Shown here: piece by piece, positions 1 to 9,749 of the stretch
Numbering within the stretch: the stretch's first letter is position 1
Layout of the letters: the number at the start of each line of letters is the position of its first letter
From: Funneliformis mosseae
Taxonomy: Eukaryota > Glomeromycota > Glomeromycetes > Glomerales > Glomeraceae
Direction of reading: 5' to 3'
Assembly (NCBI GenBank): GCA_910592005.1
Contig: CAJVPP010002280.1
Span: 1-15,485, forward strand
DNA length: 15,485 nucleotides
Position numbers and translations under genes: made by a program
Notes under the pieces: model-generated
Seen by the model: the letters and a program-made list of their open reading frames with translations, nothing else
Told to the model about the DNA's origin: nothing
The model's database searches: none

Positions 1-30
1 GTGAAAGGGTCCAAGGAATAGTTCTGTTAG

Positions 31-195
31 GCAGACGTGGAATGCGGATTTTTGAGTAATCACTCACGTGTTGGCCCTCTTTTTCCCTTTATTTTAGGTA
101 TTAACATCGTATATCGGTTCCCGATCACGACGACGAAACCCGAAAATGACGAACGAAAACGAAAAACGACGAGCGCGAAACGGAAAGCGAAATAA
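31..195 (+). other. GC-richer patch with possible terminal coding fragment
   Basis: This patch is visibly richer in G+C than the rest of the window. One plus frame is open from 31 (just after a TAG at 28-30) to a TAA at 193-195. It gives about 54 residues that end in a very basic tail (TTSAKRKAK). A T-rich tract ending in AG at about 104 could be a splice acceptor for a last exon starting near 105, in which case the real gene would begin upstream of the window. The DNA from about 125 to 195 is full of CGAAA and CGACGA words, so a dispersed repeat is an equally good explanation. I do not recognise the peptide. A CACGTG hexamer lies at 65-70. Confidence 0.25.
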
Positions 196-413
196 ATTCT
201 TTTTATCATTTTTCTTTTAAATTTGCTTAAGCAATTATTAAAAAAATAAATTTAATTAATTAAATATACTTTTGCTGAAAATAAGTAAATAAAAGATAAA
301 TAAACAAAATGTTATTTTTAATAAAAAGTTTTATTTAACATTTAAATTCTGTTATTAGCAATCAATTTAAAATTCCTTTTTTATTATCAGATAGAAGCAA
401 TTCCTTTCTTGAT

Positions 414-451
<38 letters not shown>

Positions 452-630
452 ATAATACTTCGACAATGAAAATTTAATTAATACAAAAGCTAATAATAAT
501 AATAATAATAATAATAAAATAAAGTGCCTCCTTTCTTATATATATATATCAAGTTAATTTCAACCCATCTAATTAAAATATCAAATTTAAACGTCTCTTC
601 ATTATCTCTAATTTCAATATTTTCGCCATT
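196..630. repeat. Low-complexity intergenic spacer (T32, (TAA)9, TA tract)
   Basis: No gene is visible here. The spacer holds an uninterrupted T-run of 32 at 416-447, nine perfect TAA units at 491-517 and a short TA tract near 538-549. It lies immediately downstream of the SPT5 stop codon, so on the minus strand it supplies that gene's 3' UTR and cleavage region; several A-rich words there could act as a polyadenylation signal, but none is decisive. Confidence 0.7.
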
Positions 631-3600
631 CTATGGTGCTTGCATAAGATCTTCAATTTCTTTACCTCTATATTTAGCTAAATAATAAATATTAATAAAA
701 GAATGATCACCACCTTGAGACCTAACAACACCTTCTAAATTATCTATAGCAGCCAAAAAACCTAATTCGCCTTTATGTTCACCAAAAATTACTTTAATGT
801 CATCTCTTCTTTGTACTTCAGTCGGTCTCAAATAACTTTGATCTACTGTCACAGTCATGCCATCACTATCATCTAATCTGAGAAATCCTGTACTAGGACC
901 TTTTAAACTTACTACTATACCGACGCGATTATCATATCTACCATTTTCAAATGATTGAATTCCTGTTGTTACTATACGTACTTCTATACCTGGCGTAAGC
1001 CAATCACCAAAATCTGGAAATTTTGTTCAAAAAAATTATATTAATAATTAAAGAATATGTTTAAAAGGCAAGCAACCGAAAAATCGATTTTTACCTTTAA
1101 CATCTGGAGGTTTTTTAGGATCTCGGCCATGATGTACAGCATGATTAGCAGATAGAGTAGCAAACGGAGTTTGTGGTATCATATTGGCAGGTGTCATGGG
1201 TAAATTACCAGGAGTAAACGGTCTTGGGGTAGGTGGTATAAGGCTACCGGTATTTGCGGGTGTAAATACAGGATAATTGGGTGTATCAGCTGCTGGTGTA
1301 GCCACGGCTGAGTATCCTGGTGTATTGGTGATTCCTGAATATCCAGGTGTTTCGGCAGCAACAGAGGTAATATTTATCGTCGCATTCGTATTAGCTGTGG
1401 CCGAACTACTATTACTACCCCCGAATATGTTACTTATGTTACTGACGCTATTATTACCACTATTACCACCTACTATACCGGAGGAATGTGGTGTGTGACT
1501 TCCTGAATCCCATGCAGGCGTTTTACTACCGTCTGACATTAGTCCATATGCAGGAGTTTTGCTACCAAGATCCCACGCTGGCGTTTTTGATCCAAGTGAT
1601 GTATGGTTATTATTACTATGGTTTGCGCTACTATTACGTAACGCCGGAGTTTTACTGCCACTAAGTAATCCGCTGCTATGTAATGCGGGTGTTTTACTCC
1701 CATCCATATTCAATCCACTGTTCGCACTATCCAATAAATGTGTATTTGATGTCATAGTAGATCCCAACGAATATCCCCAACTCTTTTGTTGTTTACTTAA
1801 TCCCGTTGTCCAACTTGGTTCGGAGTATGAGCTTAATCCAGGACTAATTTCCATGGAGCCTCTACTAGATTCACGATTTCTTGGTATAACTGGATCCAAT
1901 GCTTCTCCTTTCTCACTATATAAACATAATTCATATAAAGTTATTTGAATTTCAAAAAAAAAAATTAATTTTAACGTAGATAAGTCCTTACTTGACGTGA
2001 AAGAGTTGTTCGAGTTCAACTTTAACAGTCGTTAATTTGGCATCAAATTCGACATCTGCCATATTGCCATATACCCCTTTAACCGTACCCTGATATCCTT
2101 TAAGAGCACCTTGTGATGCTTGCACTCTCTTATTTAATAAAGGATGTCGGTATATCGATCGACCACGTCCTCTGCCTCGACCTTCTCTTCCACCACGACC
2201 CCCCCCTCCTCTATTATTGTGATTATCACGAAATCTCTGTTTAGGAAAGGTAATCTGTTGATCATTAACTTTGGAGGACTAAAATATCGAAAAGGTTAAT
2301 TTGCGTACCAATATATTAATATATTTTTTTTTCAGAAAACATTTAACAATAATATATATCTAGATAAATCACCTTGGTTGATTCATATTTTAATTTTAAA
2401 TCTTTAGTTTTGAAACATGAAAATCCCAAGTTTGTATCATCATCGTAAGTTCTGACAAACACATAAGCTTCATATATACGAAAAACTTCATAAAGCTATT
2501 TAAAAATATATATATATATATATATGTGCATTTTTTTTTGAATTTTTGAATTTCGTTTTGACACAATTATAATTATTACATACATATATTATAAATAATT
2601 TCCCACCTGCTTATTAATACTTTCCATTTTATTTGTAACAACTTGATCACCTTTTTTAAACGTTTGACTTTTTGCGTCATGCAAAGATCTCGTTATACTT
2701 GCCGTCGTAACACTTTTGACTAAATTATTTTCGGAATTCAACACGTCATATTCATAGTTTTTTTGAGCCTTTCTAATATCAATGATAATTCCAACTGAAG
2801 AATCTTTTAATTGAACTAAATCAAAATATCTAAATCCACCAAATTCATTAACGATAGAATTTTGAACACCTTTTTTTAAATCTTTGGCAAAGACCGAAAT
2901 CTATTATAATGTTGATAAGTAAAATATATGAGATATTTTATTTAAAAGAGAAGGGATGAATGAGATAAAATACCTGTTTGTTGGTATGATCTAAATACAT
3001 GGTCATAACATGCCTGTCACAATTAAAAACAAAACCACTTTGACCTTGATATGGACCGTTCGTGATTTGCACATAATCATGAACATTAATATTTTTAACG
3101 CATTCTTCTGAATTCACTTTAAAAATTCTACCGCCATTCTCTTTATCAGTGACGGTTAAAACACCATCTTTAACCGATATTACGGTACCGACTGAACCTT
3201 TGAGAGATCCTTGAAGAACTTTGATTTCATCTTGTATTTCGTAAACAGTAATCTTACTAGCCACATTTGAAAGTTCCATCATGATGGACTCTGAAAAAAA
3301 AATATATATATAAACACACATAAGTTCACATTAGTTAATCATACTATTACTGTTTGATAGTTACCATTGTCAAATTTTGCCTTTAAAAAATCTTCAACGT
3401 CTTGCAACAACAGATCCATATTTGAATAAATCAGATCTTTAATCTTATACTTGACTTTCATATAACCTCTATTATATGTTTTTGTATAAGTATCTGTATC
3501 TTTACGTTTACGCTTAAGTGAGGCTCCATCTTGATCTACAAGTATGCGTGGAATAATCTCAACCTCTATTATTTCATCAGTACTATACGAAGTGACCTAT

Positions 3601-4865
3601 AAAAGGGTATATATATATATGAGCTCAGTTTTTATACTATTAACAAGATTAAAGTTAAATGAAAAAATACCCTGGCAAGATCCCCGAAATATTCGTCACG
3701 TTTGTTAGTTCTAACAAATGAACCAATTTGGATATTTAATCTTGGCTTCTTTGGGGCCATTAAATCCTGCTTTTCTTTTGGACTAAGTCTCTTTATGTTC
3801 TTCTTTGAAGAATATAAATACTTATTACATCTCATAGCCGCCTATAAGATGTGAAAAAAAAATACATTTTGATAAATATTATTGATATTTAACTTGAGTA
3901 TCTAGATAATATCACTTTACTCACATTTTGAACGTCTTGTTCCTTATCAGCTTCTATGTACACGAAGTCTTCGATACCATCGATAGCAATAACTCTTTTA
4001 ATCTTCAATGGATCGGATCGAAGTTTCTTCAAATTCTCTAATCTGTCAATTGCATGAAATACATGTCCTTTCTACGAAAATAAATTTTGGTGTTAATTTT
4101 CAAATTCAAATTGTTTATAATGAACTGTTTGAAAAAAAAAATTTTACTCACTCTACACTTTACAGCAAACAATTTATCGACAGTAGCGATTTCAGGTTTA
4201 GTTAAATCCTCTTCATCATCACTTAGCCTACCCGCAGTTCTACGATAACGTTCATTGAGTACTTGAGCTACCCTTTCAGCATCAAAATTATCTTCCTCGA
4301 ATACTGATCTTTCGATTTCAGCGACAGCACGTCTATTGTCCCGATGATAAGTGCTCAATTCGGTCTCAATTTCTCTATTATCGATGAAATCTAAATATTA
4401 AAAAAGTTGCTCTTACATTCAATAAATGTATTAATGAAAATTTAAAATTTACATAACTAAAGATATATTTACATTCTTTATCGTAAATCGCATCTTCGTC
4501 TTCATCTTCGTCTTCTTCCTCATCGTCTACGTCGGCTTCATTTAAAATGAATTTACTCGGATCATTCTTATTACCCTTGTGACGTTTTTTATCTCGCTGT
4601 TTATATTGAAAAAACGAATTAGCAACATTACATTTTCAAATTATTAGATCGAGCTAGTAAAAGTACTTACCCTTTTTCCTCCATAATCATCTTCTTCATC
4701 GTCTTCGATTTCTTCTGAATCTTGCTCATAATCGTTATATTCGTCATAATTTGTTTCGTCATTTTGTTGATCTTGCCCGGTATCTTCTTCGACGCTCCAG
4801 CCTCCATCAGTTTCATCAAGTCGACTTTCTTCGTCGTCGGAAATGTTTTGTTTATTTTTTAACAT
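631..4865 (-). CDS. SPT5: Transcription elongation factor Spt5 (DSIF/Spt4-Spt5 subunit), 12 exons
   Basis: Spt5 pairs with Spt4, rides on RNA polymerase II (and I) and couples elongation to capping and termination. Exons: 4865-4671, 4596-4473, 4390-4152, 4071-3925, 3841-3671, 3596-3365, 3290-2974, 2900-2607, 2495-2373, 2278-1992, 1915-1095, 1013-631. They join without a frame break to 3,333 nt, or 1,110 aa, a normal family length. Visible in order: an acidic N-terminus (1-106); FIDNREIETE near 107; an NGN domain from about 172 (LFAVKCRKGHV), with the first KOW at NIQIGSFVR...GDLARV (about 275-292); KOW motifs in exons 7 and 8; an RGG-rich insert (about 636-656) before the KOW in exon 10; the CTR with five GSKTPA units plus GSHTP (782-856); a TP/TPGY-rich stretch (900-961); and C-terminal KOW modules (984-1110). 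An in-frame TGA 6 nt upstream fixes the start. The CTR threonines are the expected kinase targets. Confidence 0.95.
1320..1700 (-). repeat. Spt5 C-terminal repeat region (GSKTPA) and TPGY/TP repeats
   Basis: This is the part of SPT5 exon 11 that encodes five copies of GSKTPA (three followed by W or Y), one GSHTP copy, then the first of the TP/TPGY motifs. The unit resembles the TPAWNSGSK nonapeptide of fission yeast Spt5 more than the human GSQTP/GSRTP units. The spacers are irregular (7 to 22 residues) and rich in Ser, Asn and Gly, so the array is degenerate compared with fission yeast. In known Spt5 proteins the threonine is phosphorylated by Cdk9/P-TEFb, which controls factor recruitment. 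Confidence 0.85.
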
Positions 4866-5078
4866 TTTTCAATCAATTCAATTAATAGCAATCAAATATT
4901 TTTTGACAAGGGAGGCTTAGTTTAAGAATTCAACTATTTATAATTAAATTTGCTCAATCAATGATGCGTCACACAAACTGTGAACCAATCGGTTTAAAAA
5001 AGGCTTTAAAAAGCGCTTTCAAGTTTTATTTCAAAGAGATTTTCAAAAAAAAATAATTTTTTTCAAATCGTTTTAATT
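4866..5078. promoter_or_regulatory. Bidirectional promoter between SPT5 and ATAT
   Basis: Only 213 bp separate the two divergent start codons, so both promoters must lie here unless a leader overlaps a neighbour. A CCAAT box in excellent context (AACCAATCGG) sits at 4985-4989 on the plus strand; this is the NF-Y/HAP complex consensus. An ATF/CREB-like word, TGACGCAT, is at 4971-4964 on the minus strand. No clear TATA box is seen, which fits a constitutive, divergent housekeeping promoter. That both genes use these sites is an inference. Confidence 0.55.
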
Positions 5079-6287
5079 ATGGAGTTTTCAGGGAATGTAT
5101 TGAGTGCACTCCCAAACATCATCTCTGTTATTACTGCGGAAGACCTGGTCTATGTTCGTGGGAAGACGAGGTAAAAGTTCTGTTACTTTTACTTGGGATA
5201 TGGTAAAAAAAAATTAAAAAAAAAAAAAAACCTAATAATAATATTACATTAATGAAAGTAAACAGGAAAGTCTTTGCATGATTATTGACTCGATGGGGGA
5301 AGCTTCTTCAAAGGTAATGATTACCAACAATAATAACGAGAATTATATAATAAAAAAAGATTTTTCATACATAAAACTTAGGCACAATATTTGAAAAATA
5401 TTATAACGACTATGGAAAAGTTCCAATCATCATCACATAAATTATACTTAATGAAAGATCAAGAAAATAAGACAGTAGTTGGAATCCTTAAAGTTGGAAT
5501 AAAAAAATTATTTATCGTGGTACGAATTTAACTTGACCTAAAACTAACGTAGCCGATTGATTAGTATTATGTTGATAAATAACCTAACTTTGTCAAAAAA
5601 ACTTACAAAGGATAGGAAAGGAAGGCAACATGAAATTGAACCTTTGTGTGTTTTAGATTTTTACGTACATGAAAGTTGTCAAAGATCAGGTTATGGCAAA
5701 CAAATGTTTGAATACATGTTAAAAAATGAACAAGTTATTAATCCTTGTAAATTAGCATTTGATAGACCTTCAGATAAATTTAGATCATTCTTAAAGAAAC
5801 ATTATAATTTAGAAAATTTTGTTCAACAGCCGAATAATTTTGTTGTGTTTGACGAGTATGGTTTACCAGGTATTTGTCTCATGATGTCTGTTACGTTTTC
5901 ACGTTTTTTTTGTACGAATGAAAAGATTAAATTTTGATTGAATTTCATCATTTAGATAACCCAAATTTACATTTACTTAATAAAGCTCATACTCGTAGAC
6001 ATTCTACAGAAATTAAATTATCGAGTGAAAGATCAGGAACTTATCATAGACATACAAGATCTCTTACACCAAATCATCATTATTACACTTCACCACTTTT
6101 CAATAATTCTTCACCAGCTCTCTCTTCCTCTTCAATCCCCTTAGAAAACAATTATACTTCAGTATCATCAATTAATCATTCTGCTCCCCCTAAAGAAATT
6201 TATGTTCAAAGAAAAAGAGAACTAATTAGTCAACAAGAACACGGCAAACAATCTTTATATGGTAAAAATCCTATTTCTTGGGAATGA
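5079..6287 (+). CDS. ATAT1: Alpha-tubulin N-acetyltransferase (ATAT1/MEC-17 family), 5 exons
   Basis: The enzyme transfers acetyl from acetyl-CoA to the luminal lysine 40 of alpha-tubulin in microtubules. Exons 5079-5170, 5271-5313, 5382-5519, 5611-5869 and 5956-6287 join in frame to 864 nt (287 aa). The GNAT fold covers about 1-170: MEF start, IIDSMGEASSKAQ (33-47), LYLMKDQ, ILKVGIKKLFIV, IEPLCVLDFYVHES, the acetyl-CoA loop QRSGYGK (115-121), and LAFDRPSDKF...KHYNLE. The residues matching human Gln58, Cys120 and Asp157 are present as Q60, C104 and D142. The tail (180-287) is His/Ser/Asn-rich and probably disordered. Introns 1 and 3 need AAAG acceptors, and the exon 1/2 junction is the weakest point: a CAG acceptor 5 nt upstream gives a stop. 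The gene is divergent from SPT5. An AATAAA lies at 6354-6359, about 70 nt after the stop. Confidence 0.9.
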
Positions 6288-6582
6288 CCTTTCAATGAGT
6301 GAATTGATGTATTTTTTTTTTTTTTATCCTCTTCAATAGACTTATAGACAAATAATAAAATTAAAAATGTATAACAGACGTGCGCAGCCAATAAATTCTT
6401 TGGCGGCCGAAAATCTAGGCCATATCAGGCTATTGTTGACATTGATAATATTCTATAATGGTTACAATAGGGAATTCTCCGAAAGAAGTAGGGCTAAGTA
6501 TATATATTATAAATGGTCAGATATAAGTCTTCGATTTTTATCAAAAATCAAAAAATAATAATAAAAATATATAAATAAAAAA
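6288..6582. promoter_or_regulatory. ATAT 3' flank and LITAF-gene promoter region
   Basis: This spacer between two plus-strand genes carries a T-run and an AATAAA-like signal near 6354-6359, then a CCAAT box at 6388-6392. A TATATATATTATAAAT-type TATA element lies near 6498-6513, about 70-85 nt before the next ATG. The order CCAAT, TATA, ATG is what a promoter for the LITAF-domain gene would show. A 63-codon open frame at 6367-6558 overlaps these sites and has no recognisable features; I treat it as noncoding. Confidence 0.45.
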
Positions 6583-7238
6583 ATGGATAGTAAGTCTAAT
6601 AAAGTTGGAGATCGGGAACAAAAAGATCAAGACGCACCGCCACCCCCATATACACCAGAGCAAGCTGGTAGTTCAAATACCAACACTTCTGTCGTTACAA
6701 ACGAAGGAGGTGCTACTGAACAAACTCGTTTGAATTCAAAACCACCACAGTCATATACTGCTACAAACACCTATACGCCTACTCCCAACTTATCTTACTC
6801 CCCTCCTACAAACAGAGGAATTTATCAAGCTCCTGAAACGGTCGTACTTACAGCGGCAGTACCTTTAGAGGCTTTACGCACTGAACCAGTTGTGACAACC
6901 TGCCCTCATTGTCGACAGGTTGTTTTGAGTAGCGTTCGTTTTGAAGTTGGTGGTTGTACTTGGTTGACAAGTTTTGTCTTATTATTCTTGGGCATTGGTG
7001 GTGGTGGTTGTTTAATTCCCTTCTGTGTAAGTGTGTCTATGTATAATTATTTATTTTTAATTGCTTTAAAAGGTATTACTAATTCTTTGCCTTTTTTTTT
7101 TTTTTTTTTTTTCCTTATCCCTCTTTATAATAATAGATATCTGATTTAAAAGATAGTTATCATTCTTGTCCAAATTGTGGTAAAATTATGGCAAAATATT
7201 CAAGATTGGATGGTAAAGTGTTTAGATATAGAGGATAA
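6583..7238 (+). CDS. LITAF-domain (SIMPLE-like) zinc-binding membrane-associated protein, 2 exons
   Basis: LITAF-domain proteins are monotopic proteins of endosomal/lysosomal or plasma membranes, linked to sorting and degradation. Exon 1 is 6583-7026 and exon 2 7137-7238; they join in phase 0 to 181 aa, close to human LITAF (161 aa). The N-terminal ~100 residues are Pro/Thr/Asn-rich and disordered and carry a PPPY motif (20-23), the ligand of NEDD4/Rsp5-type WW domains. The domain itself has CPHC (107-110), a hydrophobic segment (about 125-148: LTSFVLLFLGIGGGG...) and HSCPNCG, with the second Cys pair at 159 and 162. Together the two knuckles can bind one zinc while the hydrophobic part dips into the membrane. 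The intron (7027-7136) splits the hydrophobic segment from the second knuckle and contains a long T-run. Function in fungi is unknown to me. Confidence 0.9.
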
Positions 7239-7522
7239 ATTCTATATTAAGCGCGTCATTGAAAATACTGCTGGAGATTTTGGAATTGAGTGAAAATACT
7301 GGAATGAAATCAACTTTTTTTTTTTATATTCGGAGAAACTCATTTTTCAAATTATCATTTATAATAAATTATATATATTATCTTCGTAATTTTCAAGTAT
7401 AAACATTATATATACATATATATATATATATATTTTTTTTTACTACTAATAAAAGTGACTAATGTTCTTACAAATAAAATGAATATACAGTATTTTTAAT
7501 AATCTCACCAATGTTCATTTAA
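7239..7522. other. Convergent 3' spacer with TA tract
   Basis: This spacer lies between the stop codons of the convergent LITAF and sugar transporter genes. It contains a T-run near 7315-7325, a TA dinucleotide tract at about 7407-7432 and several AATAAA-like words on either strand. No gene is seen; it should hold both 3' UTRs. Confidence 0.7.
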
Positions 7523-9254
7523 TTATTTAACAAACTTTCCGTTCCAACCACGCCAAACTTCTTCAACAGTTTTAGCTTTGGTTTCTGGTAAAATACGTAT
7601 AGCAATAATATAGGCTATGATTAAATAGGCTGCAAAGATATAAAAAACATTACCTCCTAACATTACTCGACCTTCTAAAAATAATGAAGCGACTAAAAAA
7701 TTACTTATCCAATTTACGGATAACCCTAGACTAGACGCTGTCGCTACAGCACGAGTATCAACTATTTCAGGTATGATTAAAAATGGTATAGGACCCAATC
7801 CGATAGCGAATGTGGCTACGAATCCAATTATTGATATTGAAGAAAGTAATGCTAATTCATGCGTTATACCAAATGCTAATAAAATCGAACATAAACTCAT
7901 CAACGATATTGAGTAAAGTAACAATGTCCTTCTTCCTGCCCTATCCATCAAATATGCTGATATGATGGTCATGATCATATTCATTATACTAATATATACC
8001 GTAATTAAATCACTTGATGTTGGTAATATTGTTGATAATATCGTTGTAGAATAAAATATTACCGCATTGATACCTGAAAATTGCTGTGTAAATTGTACAA
8101 ATAATAATACCTTCAATGCTGGTCTATAATGTAAATTAGTAACAAATTTCCATATACTGAAATCATCTGAGCAGGTGTTTCTTGCAAGAAAAACTACAGG
8201 TGGTGATTCTACTGTGTCAACTTCTGGAACATTTTGTGGTGACAACTCTGATTGTTGTTGTGAATTTAACGTGTCTTCTTCCTGTTGTTGACTGATTAAT
8301 CCCTCTAATCCTTCTTCTGATGTTACCTGTCTCCATCCCCCTAATTCTTCTTCTACGTCAATTCTACCTCTTAATCGTTGTAAAGCTCTTTTTGCTGATT
8401 GATATCCTCCCGGTGTTGTTACAAGGTATTTTGGTGATTCTGTCGCAAATCCAAGAAATACCATTTGTACAATTGATAAAGCTGACGCAAACAATATAAT
8501 GATTCTCCATCCTGGTATGTATGAAAGATACAATCCTTGGACTTGTGAAAATAATATACCAATTACAATTCCAAGTTGATTCATTACACCTTTGATAAAT
8601 GAAAAAATTTTTGTTATAACAAGTTTATATATATATATAAATATATATATATTAAAAATGAAAAATTACCAAAGGTACCGCGATATTCTGCAGGTGAGAC
8701 TTCAGCGAGATACATTGGGACAACTACACTAACCTATAATTGTTTGAAAAATTAAAAATAAAAAATTTTAAAATGACACGACCCATAGTTTCGCAACTTA
8801 CCACGCCACTACCAATACCGGAGATTACTCTACCAAAAACTAATGTGGTAAAAGAACTAGAAAATCCCATCGTGGTAGGTCCAAGGAGTAAAAAAATTGT
8901 ATTGAACATCAAAGTCCATCTTCTTCCTTTATTATCAGCGACGCGTGGAGAAATTAATGCTCCAACTAATCCACCCAAGTTAAAAATTGATGTAAGCAAA
9001 CTAAACTCTCCTTCATTCATTGGAATACATGGTGAAAGAAAACCATCATGTCCATCTGACGGAATATTTTCACATGAAATTGCACTTTTTGGTGTATTAA
9101 GTTCTCCGATCTAATTGTAAGGAATTCTTTTAAATTAAACAATAAATAAAAACTCATTCGAATGAAATGTGAACTTTACATGATAACCAAATTGTAATGA
9201 ACCTAATACGACTGCAAAGGAAACAAAAATTAGATAAAAAGTGAGTTCTGCCAT
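7523..9254 (-). CDS. MFS sugar (hexose) transporter, GLUT/HXT-like, 4 exons
   Basis: This is a 12-helix sugar porter of the major facilitator superfamily; a monosaccharide is the likely cargo but cannot be read from sequence. Exons 9254-9180, 9110-8802, 8733-8670 and 8589-7523 join in frame to 1,515 nt (504 aa), normal for the family. An in-frame TAG at 9269-9267, four codons upstream, supports the start. Diagnostic motifs in order: FGYHIGEL (about 22-29), DNKGRRW (84-90), PMYLAEVSP...YRG in exon 3, ESPKYL (about 200-205), QQFSGINAV (318-326), DRAGRR (365-370), GPIPF...PE (415-424) and PETKAKTVEE (484-493). The central loop is long and Gln/Glu/Ser-rich (about 240-275). The last intron uses an AAAG acceptor. 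Plasma membrane or vacuole cannot be told apart. Confidence 0.93.
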
Positions 9255-9600
9255 GGAGAAAAGATCCTAATGTGAAAGGGCTTTGAATTAGGAAACGATA
9301 AAATCGACAGCTGAAATCACGTGGATGATTAATTGTGCGCATTTCTTGAATGACAAGTTACGCCGATAATTACTATATTAGGAAGGCGTATGAGGAAGTT
9401 TTGTATGATTGGCTGCTAAACATCGCCTTAATTTTTTGTAAAATTTACTGTAATTGGTAAAATTTGTTGCTGATCATCACCAAAATTATAAAAGCACGTG
9501 ATCATTTTTAAAATACCGCATTGCCAAATTCAGTCAGGGATTTTACCAAAAATGGACGATGTCGATCATTCCTTTTATAGTATATAAATGTCGATCAGAA
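9255..9600 (-). promoter_or_regulatory. Upstream region of the sugar transporter gene
   Basis: On the transporter strand there is a CCAAT box (ATTGG on plus at 9408-9412) about 155 bp before the ATG. Two palindromic CACGTG E-boxes lie at 9318-9323 and 9495-9500. CACGTG is bound by bHLH factors, which in other fungi link to carbon, phosphate or sterol signals. That they act on this gene is an inference from position only; the distal box could equally serve something to its right. Confidence 0.4.
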
Positions 9601-9642
9601 AGTTCTAGACTATTCTAAAATTTATTATATAATCTTGCATAT

Positions 9643-9749
9643 ATGGGCCTTTGCAATAGAAAGAAAGGAAACTCCTCCAAAAATGAAAAATGGGTTTTTG
9701 CTAAATTTGGATATATTTCTGCATGGCTATATTTTTCAATTATAAATGT
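9643..9749 (+). other. Possible short first exon of an unrecognised gene
   Basis: A plus-strand ATG at 9643 opens a 35-codon frame (MGLCNRKKGNSS..., then KWVFAKFGYISAWLYFSIIN). It runs up to a good GTAAGT donor at 9750, after which the frame stops within three codons. A TATA-like word (TATAGTATATAAAT) lies about 60 nt upstream. The peptide ends in an aromatic, hydrophobic stretch that could enter a membrane. I could not find a convincing second exon; the next part down to 10,400 has stops in all frames. It may be a gene remnant or chance. Confidence 0.2.

Noticed and set aside
1277..1948. Two plus-strand open frames rich in Leu/Pro/Val
   Set aside because: They are antisense to the SPT5 repeat exon; their composition is the complement of GSKTPA and TPGY codons.
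4008..4205. Plus-strand 65-codon frame
   Set aside because: It runs antisense across an SPT5 exon, intron and exon and has no motif.
6367..6558. Plus-strand 63-codon frame starting at an ATG near a CCAAT box
   Set aside because: It overlaps CCAAT and TATA elements of the LITAF gene, has no donor or domain, and reads like AT-rich noise.
7407..7432. TA-rich palindromic tracts (also near 2508 and 8626) as possible regulatory hairpins
   Set aside because: They are simple dinucleotide repeats in introns or spacers, common throughout the window.
8740..9114. Plus-strand 124-codon frame
   Set aside because: It is antisense to transporter exon 2, which has clear sugar-porter motifs and matching splice sites.
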